From: Cylindrotheca closterium
Lineage: Eukaryota > Bacillariophyta > Bacillariophyceae > Bacillariales > Bacillariaceae
Direction: 5' to 3'
DNA: 64,000 nt
NCBI GenBank assembly: GCA_933822405.4
Contig: CAKOGP040002458.1
Span: forward strand, 1-64,000
Of the stretch, positions 56,492 through 64,000 are shown in pieces. The notes under the pieces were generated by a model. That model worked only from the letters and a program-made list of their open reading frames with translations, was not told where the DNA came from and searched no databases. The number at the start of each line of letters is the position of its first letter. Positions within the stretch are counted from its first letter, which is position 1. A program made the translations under genes and the position numbers.

Positions 56492-58684
56492 ATGTTGGGT
56501 GCCTCCTTTCGTTCCCGACAATCTCGATTGCTGCTGGCAACAAACAACATGCACGCGGTTCTTGCTACTAGTTATTATAATTGTATTCCTAGTACAACAA
56601 GACTTCTCATTGTTGCACCAACAGCAACAACAACAACAACAACAACATCAGTTCGTGGTCGTTCGTTGGCTTCCATTTGTTATGGATCAGGCGGTGGTGC
56701 TGCTGCTAATGATGATGACGATGATGATTCTTCGATACCTCATCCTCCAATTCATCATTACAAGCCGACTGCTGATGCTGCTGAAACTGCTGCTGCTACT
56801 AGTATTATTAATAGGACTCCTACTCCTATTCTTCGCCATAGTACCAATAAGAATGCCAAAAAGAACCATGATGCCCCGTCGTCTTTGTCTTCCATCCTCA
56901 TGGCGACGAGTGCCGTCAATAGTTCTCAACAACGAGAACAATACGAACAACAGCAACAACAACAACAACAAGTCGCCGAGCCACGACGAACCAATCCACC
57001 ACGTCAATGGGAGAATGATGCTACTACTATTTCCAGTAAAGAAGAACAAGACGAAGAAGGAGCTTTTTGGTGGCAGAAATATTACAAACTGAAATTTCCC
57101 ACCAATCCTTCCCAATTGTTCGAGTCGTCAAGTGCTCTCATACAACAACGATTGGCTGCCTCGCCGGATGTTTTGACCACTATCAATGTCGCCATTGCCA
57201 CCAACCTGTGTTATTACAATACTCAGCATATTGTTATTGCAACAATGCATCATAATGACAATAATAGCAATATCAATACCAATACCAATCTGGCAGACAG
57301 CATTGTGGGACTGGACCCTGGAATCTTTGCCGGAATGACGGCAGCCATACTGGGCGTCCTCATGGTCCGTGCGGCTCAACATCATCTTGCAGCATTTCAA
57401 GCTTATTCATCTTCTTCTTCTTCTTCGGTTTGGACAACAAGACATCAACAAGAAAGGATTCGGGACGTCGTGTGGGACGAACTGCATCATGTGACACGAG
57501 ACTTGGCGGGGAATACCATGATGTGGTTGTCCAATAACAACAACAACAATAACAACAACAACAATAACAATCATGAGAATGCTACTCAAGAAATGCAACA
57601 ACAACAACAACAACGCATGCTATACCTCATCAAGGCCTTTCCAGTGGCGCTCCGTTGTCATTTGGATCAAACAGCAGCTAGACAGTATGATAATGAGGAC
57701 GATGATATGAATGACAATGGCGATATGAATGACCGATGGCAACAACGGAATAACAACAACAAAAACAACAACAACAACAAGGACGATTATGACGAAATGT
57801 TACAGGTCTTTGATGGAGACAAATCCAATCCAGACTTTGGGAAAATCGTTACCACCTTTCAAAAGGGTCAGAATCTACCACTGGGGATTATCTCGTGGAT
57901 GCGACAAATCATTGCAACGAATCATCAGGTTTATCATCATCATCATGATAATGATGTTAGTGATGCTAGTGATGATCATTATGATGAATATGCCAGTTAC
58001 AATAATAATAACCAAGAAATGAATCACCAAGTGTCGCGTCTCGTGGGATGCTTGGGCAAGTGCGAGCGGTTAGCATCATCATCAACAACAACAATGACGA
58101 CGACGACGACGACGACGAATCGTCCAATATCATTATTATTGCCACCCAATAAAAGTAATATTGCCAAAGACGCAACCTTGGCCTTGTATCTTTGGTCCAA
58201 TATGCTTCCCTTTGCCATGTACGAATCTTTGGGATTGGCGACCATACCAGCCTCCATCTTGGTGTCGTGGGCAATTTTGGGGGGGATGGAACATGTTCAT
58301 CAAGTATTGGAGAAGGACAAGGAGGAGAAGGAGGAGGAGGAAGAAGAAGAGGAACCCTTGGAAATAAGGTTGCCATTGAAGCAATACAGTCAAGATATTT
58401 GTTCCAGTGTCAATGACATTCGGGATACCTACTTGATGGGAAGAGGATTGCCTACTGCTGCTGCTGCTGCTGCTACTACTACTGCTGTTGTTGTGGACAC
58501 TAGTACTAGTGCCGAGACGAATAGGATGACCGGAGTGCCTCCAAGGAAACGCCCTAATGTTCTGGACAACACCATGATGCCAGAGTTTCAAAATGGAGCA
58601 TCCTTGAATGGACATGAGGACCAGCATCACAGTCACGATGAGTTCCATAGAGCAACGGCAAAGAGGATAAGTGCTCATTCCTGA
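56492..58684 (+). CDS. Bestrophin-like (UPF0187) channel protein with repeat insertions
   Basis: Single exon, 730 residues. The first about 200 residues are low complexity (Thr, Asp, Gln) and may include an organelle-targeting region. Family-like parts are YKLKFPTNPSQLF (about 197-209), a predicted membrane segment GLDPGIFAGMTAAILGVLMV, YLIKAFPVALRCHL, LPLGIISWMRQIIA, and LALYLWSNMLPFAMYESLGL followed by SILVSWAILGGMEHV and a C-terminal EIRLPLKQYSQDICSSV. This matches the bestrophin/UPF0187 order. In the family these are anion channels; in algae some carry bicarbonate to thylakoids in carbon concentration, which is only a possibility here. Asn, Glu, Thr, His and Ala runs interrupt the domain at several points. 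Confidence 0.72.
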   Translation: MLGASFRSRQSRLLLATNNMHAVLATSYYNCIPSTTRLLIVAPTATTTTTTTSVRGRSLASICYGSGGGAAANDDDDDDSSIPHPPIHHYKPTADAAETAAATSIINRTPTPILRHSTNKNAKKNHDAPSSLSSILMATSAVNSSQQREQYEQQQQQQQQVAEPRRTNPPRQWENDATTISSKEEQDEEGAFWWQKYYKLKFPTNPSQLFESSSALIQQRLAASPDVLTTINVAIATNLCYYNTQHIVIATMHHNDNNSNINTNTNLADSIVGLDPGIFAGMTAAILGVLMVRAAQHHLAAFQAYSSSSSSSVWTTRHQQERIRDVVWDELHHVTRDLAGNTMMWLSNNNNNNNNNNNNNHENATQEMQQQQQQRMLYLIKAFPVALRCHLDQTAARQYDNEDDDMNDNGDMNDRWQQRNNNNKNNNNNKDDYDEMLQVFDGDKSNPDFGKIVTTFQKGQNLPLGIISWMRQIIATNHQVYHHHHDNDVSDASDDHYDEYASYNNNNQEMNHQVSRLVGCLGKCERLASSSTTTMTTTTTTTNRPISLLLPPNKSNIAKDATLALYLWSNMLPFAMYESLGLATIPASILVSWAILGGMEHVHQVLEKDKEEKEEEEEEEEPLEIRLPLKQYSQDICSSVNDIRDTYLMGRGLPTAAAAAATTTAVVVDTSTSAETNRMTGVPPRKRPNVLDNTMMPEFQNGASLNGHEDQHHSHDEFHRATAKRISAHS

Positions 58685-58748
58685 TTCTTCAGTGATTCAG
58701 TCATTGGTTTATATTCTATTGATTGATTGATTGAATGAATGAATGAAT

Positions 58749-59091
58749 GGATAGAAAACGATTGAAAATCGGTGCACACCATAAGAAGCTGGATCCATAG
58801 TCGTGTCTGGGTCCTAAGGCGGTATCCGCCAGCATTGAACTGTTGATTGCAATTGTTCATATTGAATGGATAGAAATGGATTGAAAAAGATGCATGTCGG
58901 TGCACTCCAGAGGAAGCTGGATCCACAATCGTGTGTGGGTCCTACACTATACCCGCCAATGAAGTATTCAATTTGACTCCTGGATAGAAATGGTGAGCCG
59001 AATGTCGGTACACACCAAGCAAGAGCTGGATCCAAAATCGTGTGTGGGTTCTACAGTTCCTGCCATTGAGCCATCGAACTACTAATTGGAA
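58749..59091. repeat. Tandem repeat of three units, about 115 bp each
   Basis: Units start with GGATAGAAA at 58749, 58868 and 58982. Each contains TCGGTRCACWCC, GAAGCTGGATCCA or AGAGCTGGATCCA and TCGTGTSTGGGTYCTA. The units are diverged. It lies just after the bestrophin-like gene and could be a transcribed 3' region. Confidence 0.75.
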
Positions 59092-59999
59092 CTTTCCAAA
59101 TTTTACTAGGTTTGTTGCGGGATGCAAGGCTGCTGCATGCGTGGTGGAAATAATAATACTAAGGTCGTCGGTCACCATATCAACCGTTGATGGACAATGG
59201 GGCAATGGCACGGAAATGGATGACGCTACTCCTACAAACTTTTGGCTGCTATGACCTACCGGTACGATAATTTGCCGAGTGGTGATCATATTCCTGTCTG
59301 CGCCACTATACCACTGAGGTTGCTATGAGCGACGACGAACGATGACGAACAACCACCGAGCCGGAATCAATCATACTGTGACAATTAATTAGCTGGTAGA
59401 ATAGGCGTTGTATAGTAATATGTTTATGCTCTGTAAGCACCACTTGCGTGCATCAAATTTTAAACTTATTCTATATTCTACATAGACATATATTACACCA
59501 GTTGGAAGGTGTACGGCAGTATTAATGCCTATGCAGTATAGGTCTTTCGTTGGGTTTTGAATTTTTATATGCGATGGATTTTAGTCGCAGTAGTCGATCG
59601 TCCAACCGTTTTTCGATCGAACGAATGTAGAAAATAAATTTGCAGTCAAACCATTATTGGACAATGGCGGTGGAATATCTCGCGTTCACTTCATATTATG
59701 GAGGTGCCACAATCTTTTAACATGAACAAGGAATGAGAAACGAACAAAGTCGGCGTTGGTTTGCTTCGTTAGGCAATTTAGCAGCCAGATGAAGTCGGTT
59801 TCTTTTTGGCGACGACTGAAGCGTGGAAACTTTCGCAAACCGCTCCCAAACTTTCCAACAAAACGTTTCTTTCCAAGACCGTGCTGTAATCTTGCAATCT
59901 TGGAAGCACTCAGAAATGCTCATAAAAACAAAGCATCAAGCTTTTGTGTGTGATATCGAGCTTATTCCTTACCAGCAAACAAACAACTTTATCGCAACG
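59092..59999. other. Intergenic upstream of the octad-repeat membrane gene
   Basis: No supported gene. One TACCGGTA at 59257. The frame of the next gene stays open back to 59823, but that part starts with a GTG and lacks strong protein character. Confidence 0.5.
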
Positions 60000-61358
60000 A
60001 TGTTTTCCTTCATCTTCATGAACAACAACATCATCAACACCATCATCAACACCATCACCATGCCACTTGCGTTGACTCTGATTGTCATGCTCGTCGCCGC
60101 CATGCCTGTCATTGCTCAGCAGCTCATCAGTCGAGTTGCAGTTGCACCAGCAGTCCACAGTGTCATCGCCACCCAAACCACCACCATTGTTGCAGGCGTC
60201 CGAGCCATCTTCGGATCCATTTCCATTGCTGCAGTCGGTCGAACCGTTTCCGATGCTATTGGAGGGATCACCAACATAATCAAGAGCTTTATTGGCAACG
60301 CCACCGTTCTCAACAGCCAAATCTTTGCTCTTCCAACCAGCGAAACCTATCTACAGCTCATTGTCCGAGCTCCACGCGATCTGGTCCTTATGGCCACACG
60401 AGCCATCATTGTCAGAGCCACACGAGCCATTGTCGTGAGAGCAACACGATCCTTGGTGCTCTTTGCTGCACGAGAATTGGTGCTCAGAGTTTCTACCTGT
60501 ACCGACCTGGTCATTCTTGGCTCAAGCGACTTGGTTCCCTTTGGTCCACAAGACTTGATCATCAAAGTTTGTGCAGAAGCCTTGGTCCATTGCATCACAC
60601 CTGTCTTTGTATTTGCGGGCCAAGAAGTCCTCAATCTTCCCATGAACCAAACCTTCAGCTCTGAGGGAAACATGATGCCATGGTCGCCATCTATTCTTCC
60701 AATCTACTCTTTTGGAATGGCCATGACCTCGGCACTTTTCAGCTGGCTCCGCACCATGATGAGACTTTTCAAGCTTACTCTCAAGACTTGCGCCCCAGTC
60801 TTTGCTGAATCGATCTTTATTTTTCTCTGGACACTTGCAAGTTTCATCTGCGTCATGACGATGCTTGCCAAATTTACTCTCAAGCGAACCATTGAAACTA
60901 CCAAGGTTGGGGTCCGAGTCTTTACTGATTTGATCTCTGCTCTTTCAAGCTGGGTTTGCATGTGGATCTCGGCTTTTTCTATTGTGAGCTGCACCATGAC
61001 TATTCTTGTCAAGCTTACAGTCCAGAGAATGCTTGAAAATTTTGCTGGCAAAGTCAAGTACTATTGGGTTGTGGTACTGCCGAATTTCTGCCTCAAGGTC
61101 GGATGTGATTACCTTGGACAAGGTCCTCAAAGAATCAATCCACCATCGTCTGGTAAAACAATTATTGGATCTTACAAGCGCAAGATGGCAAAGAAGCGAT
61201 ATGACCATAAGATCAAGGAAATGAGAGAGCGAACTGAACGCTCGTTCCGTCTCGAGGCACAAATCCCTGGGACTCGAATTAATTTGTTTCAAACCGAATG
61301 GGAATGGGCTGTCATTCGACGAACCAACGATGAGACAACCTTGCTCAGCCAAGAATAG
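60000..61358 (+). CDS. Unrecognised membrane protein with octapeptide repeats
   Basis: Single open frame of 452 codons from ATG at 60000, chosen because upstream codons look like leader; the frame is open from 59823. After a hydrophobic N-terminus (likely signal anchor), residues about 123-190 contain a run of about seven octad-like units with the pattern x-A-T-R-A-I-V-V, for example RATRAIVV. Later come about three degenerate repeats of CVMTMLAKFTLKRTIE type, then a basic, helical C-terminus with KRKMAKKRYDHKIKE. I recognise no family. The complementary strand is also nearly open and Cys/Asp/Gly-rich (three stops in about 1.4 kb), so the coding strand deserves care. The plus frame has no stop over 1.5 kb and better ends, so I prefer it. 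Confidence 0.55.
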   Translation: MFSFIFMNNNIINTIINTITMPLALTLIVMLVAAMPVIAQQLISRVAVAPAVHSVIATQTTTIVAGVRAIFGSISIAAVGRTVSDAIGGITNIIKSFIGNATVLNSQIFALPTSETYLQLIVRAPRDLVLMATRAIIVRATRAIVVRATRSLVLFAARELVLRVSTCTDLVILGSSDLVPFGPQDLIIKVCAEALVHCITPVFVFAGQEVLNLPMNQTFSSEGNMMPWSPSILPIYSFGMAMTSALFSWLRTMMRLFKLTLKTCAPVFAESIFIFLWTLASFICVMTMLAKFTLKRTIETTKVGVRVFTDLISALSSWVCMWISAFSIVSCTMTILVKLTVQRMLENFAGKVKYYWVVVLPNFCLKVGCDYLGQGPQRINPPSSGKTIIGSYKRKMAKKRYDHKIKEMRERTERSFRLEAQIPGTRINLFQTEWEWAVIRRTNDETTLLSQE

Positions 61359-61457
61359 AGCTTTTGATCGCTTGCTCAAGCAGGCCCTGCTTCTCTACCT
61401 ATGACAACGCACCCACCGCTTCCACTTTGATCTTTTCTCGAACCAATCTTCTTCTTT

Positions 61458-61916
61458 TCAGTGTCCTTGACTTGTCAGAAAAATGTTGGCCAACACTTTG
61501 CAATCGCAACTGACTATGTTAGAGGACCCTGGAAGATGAGGATGCTTCCGTGAAAGATCCTTGTGGTTGCGGCCTATTTGAACATATTTTCCCTGCTGAA
61601 GGATCCTGCTCCAACCAAGAGCCGCCCTACTGATGTCCTTTCCACCGCTGCTGATACCTTGCTTCGATGCAACGCGTCTATGAAATGATAGTTGCAGTCG
61701 TAAAGCTTTCATATCGGTAGGATACTGCTCCGACAGAGAGCTACTACCCATGTCCTTTCCACTGGAAGGATACAGCTCCAAAATAGAGCCACTCCTCATT
61801 TCTTTTCCACCGCGATTGGTACCTCGCTTCGATGCAACACGTCTATGAAATGATAGTTGCAGTTGTAAAGCTTCGGACCGGTCTGTGTGCGAAGGAAGGA
61901 ATACAACACAATACAA
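61458..61916 (-). CDS. Small ORF with an internal duplication, doubtful
   Basis: The 152-codon frame contains two related blocks, each with QLSFHRRVASK, from a duplicated DNA segment (61631-61708 and 61797-61873). No family is recognised. The duplicated DNA could be non-coding repeat read as ORF, so coding status is doubtful. Confidence 0.25.
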   Translation of the reverse strand: MYCVVFLPSHTDRSEALQLQLSFHRRVASKRGTNRGGKEMRSGSILELYPSSGKDMGSSSLSEQYPTDMKALRLQLSFHRRVASKQGISSGGKDISRAALGWSRILQQGKYVQIGRNHKDLSRKHPHLPGSSNIVSCDCKVLANIFLTSQGH

Positions 61917-62772
61917 AACATACTACAATCATGGCTACAGTCGAGCCAAATGTCAAGCCACAGTGCACATTCAAAAATAGAATGCACGGCGCAATAAACG
62001 ACACATCCGTTGTCAAATACATACAGATACAGCATATGCTGCGCTCATCAACGAAAAAGAAAAACAAGAACGCGTAATATCAAACATAAAAAATCAATAT
62101 ATTTGAAACATAACATCAGCCATTTCTTATTTTAAATAGTCTACAGGCAAGAATTTTGCTTATTGTACCCATCAATCGTACGTAATTGCTTTCTGTAATG
62201 CCTCGTTACAAGGCCCGCTTCTCATAATCCTGCACTTCCATTGTGGACTTGGACAGTTCTCTATTCTCCAAATATCACAAAATACGGCTTAGAAATTATG
62301 GAGCACCCTTCTCAAGTATCCTTGACTAGATCCAAATGGTGTCTCATCATCGTCGCTCTTGGCATTCTTGATGTCACCGCCCTTCTCGACAAGCAAGTTG
62401 ACTACGTCCAAGTGACGCTCACGGCATGCCTTGTGCAATGCTGTCTCTCTCGTCTATATGATGTGCCTTCGACGGTGGCCTTGTTGTTGTGAACATCAGG
62501 CAAGTTCTAGTCATGATGCTGTCCTGATGATGCCGCAAAGGACTCATAGTACCAACTCAAACGCAGTGTAGCAGCGAGTCAATCATACTATATACATGAC
62601 TACTAGTGCTGGAAATAGACAGTACTCCCACGATTAATCAGGCTTACAGTAGCATGTGCACGTTCAAACATTCGTGGACGTAGTAGTAGTTCCACTGAAG
62701 TCTTCGGAAGGGTGCCTAGTGCTGCTATTTCCAGTTGTCCTCCTCTGCTTTTTTTGTTTTTGAGAAGTACTG
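61917..62772. other. Intergenic, no supported gene
   Basis: ORFs under 90 codons only. Nothing recognisable. Confidence 0.5.
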
Positions 62773-63762
62773 TTATGCGTACTCGGATTGTTTTCTCAGT
62801 GCTTTGTATTGGCTGGTATCCAAGAGGTTGAATAGTACAAAAATAAACGGGAGAGCGAGCTTCCATGCAACTATGGTCGACTCTCTCCTTGAGCCAAGAT
62901 ACACTCCCACAAGAGCAAAAGGTGCAACAAAATGTGCAAGCAAGAAGACGCCGAACCCAAGTTTCATGAATTGAGCCTGCTTCCGAGCAGTCTTACTGAT
63001 GAACAAGATATCAGCACCAACAATGGCTTTGGATTCCCAGCACTCGCCACAAGTAGTTTGGTTCCGGATGAAAGCTCTGTTCATCCTGGCAACAAAATCA
63101 AAGAAGTATGAAAACTTGGCCAAGCCCTCCATGATGGCGCCAGTGACAAACAGGGACGGATCGTTCAAGAAGAAAGAGGAGGAAGAAGACCATTCTATTA
63201 CCAATAGAGCCCAGATCGAAGCCACGGCATGGTGGATCAACCGGTCCCTTCGAGAATGAACAGTCAGCTGAAGGGCCCGATCCACCTTTTAATGAGCGTC
63301 ACTTTAGCAAAAGGCAACATTTCAAGAAAGAAGATTTGGTCGCCCTGGTGGTCACCAACGTGAAAAACTTGATAGCACCCATACATGACTATTGGGTTCC
63401 AGTATGAAAGCACAATCGTCATTCATTGGTTTGGCTAGCAATTGGAAGGTCTCGCTATGCTCTGCCAGTAGCTTTCCGGTGGAAACATGGAGGATCATTC
63501 TGGTGTAGGCATAGCCAATGATCAGAGTCATAGACCGATTTGTTAAGACTTCCGCTTGTCGAGCGTTGGGTCGGAGGCGCATTTCGTAAAGGTAAAGGAG
63601 TGAAGCACTGCTTCCTCCAAAAAGCAGCGAGATAACTAGCATCCATATCTGAAATATTTGGAGGTTCCAAGTAGTAGTGGTAGTATTTGTACGGCAATGA
63701 TGCTCAACGTCATCAATCTGCTGCTGTTGCTCGTGTGTCTGAGTCGTTTCACTGGATGTCAT
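62773..63762 (-). CDS. Predicted multi-pass membrane protein, two exons, unrecognised
   Basis: Exon 1 (63762-63385) and exon 2 (63285-62773) can be joined by a 99 bp intron (GTATGG...TTAAAAG), in frame across NSH/VDR, to give 296 residues. The intron has a pyrimidine-rich stretch before the acceptor. About four membrane helices are visible: IWMLVISLLFGGSSASLLYL, a second near the end of exon 1, SIWALLVIEW, and the paired GFGVFLLAHFVAPFALVGVY and LALPFIFVLFNLL at the C-terminus. I recognise no family. An ATG at 63795 would add 11 residues. The gene may continue differently if the intron call is wrong. Confidence 0.5.
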
Positions 63763-64000
63763 GGATGCTAAAATATGATTGGTAGTTTTGTGCATGAGAC
63801 CGCCGGTCAAGTTTGAGATCTGGTATGCTCAATATCGTATCTACGTTACCTTCGAACTTATTTTCTTCAAGAAGCAATGTGTGACTGAGTTTTAATTTGT
63901 AATTCATTGCTAACGGATTTAATAGTGAAACGCACGACTGCGCGAGGTACCGGTAGACGTAAATCACCGCACGAGTCGCATGCGAATGCGTGATTATTTT

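Overview
The window looks like nuclear DNA of a diatom, most likely a raphid pennate species. The evidence is eukaryotic genes with short GT-AG introns (82 to 147 bp), Ty1/copia elements whose Gag and Pol resemble the diatom CoDi families, an NRT2 nitrate transporter array, a large membrane protein with DUF285 (BspA-like) repeats and Ser/Pro-rich linkers, and a lineage-type tandem family with a 'WYS' motif. I recognise no rRNA, tRNA or CRISPR. Species assignment is inference.

Layout. 1-10.2 kb is gene-poor: one frameshifted acidic gene (1.9-2.3 kb), one spliced coiled-coil gene (4.8-5.4 kb), and a nested set of inverted repeats (3.7-7.4 kb) that includes a 1.1 kb element with about 220 bp terminal inverted repeats. 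10.2-39.4 kb is an NRT2 array: copy 1 at 10.7-12.2 kb, copy 2 at 33.6-35.2 kb and copy 3 at 37.8-39.4 kb, all + strand and each with a tiny 11-codon first exon. Copies 2 and 3 share about 2.1 kb of apparently identical sequence. Copies 1 and 2 share about 1.7 kb that runs past the stop codon, while their introns and promoters differ, which points to gene conversion. About 18.8 kb has been inserted between copies 1 and 2. It holds two degenerate copia pieces in opposite orientation, a young internally deleted copia element with near-identical LTRs and a 5-bp target duplication, a 1,342-codon DUF285 membrane protein gene, and a palindromic pair of Ty3/gypsy 3' ends.

39.8-50.3 kb is ordinary gene space: a CS-domain protein, an M50B-like membrane metalloprotease, a spliced type II membrane sulfotransferase, and three tandem minus-strand members of one unrecognised family whose 3' ends carry a conserved stem-loop. 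52.6-58.7 kb holds three unrelated genes (alpha/beta hydrolase, membrane-anchored cyclophilin-like protein, bestrophin-like channel), all full of coding trinucleotide repeats (Asn, Gln, Ser, His, Thr). 58.7-59.1 kb is a three-unit tandem repeat. 60.0-61.4 kb encodes an unrecognised membrane protein with a run of octapeptide repeats. The end of the window has a small ORF with an internal duplication and a predicted two-exon membrane protein.

Functionally, the NRT2 array (nitrate uptake at the plasma membrane) is the clearest theme. The other genes do not form an evident pathway. The window also carries at least 15 copies of the palindrome TACCGGTA, about one expected by chance, nearly all outside coding sequence.
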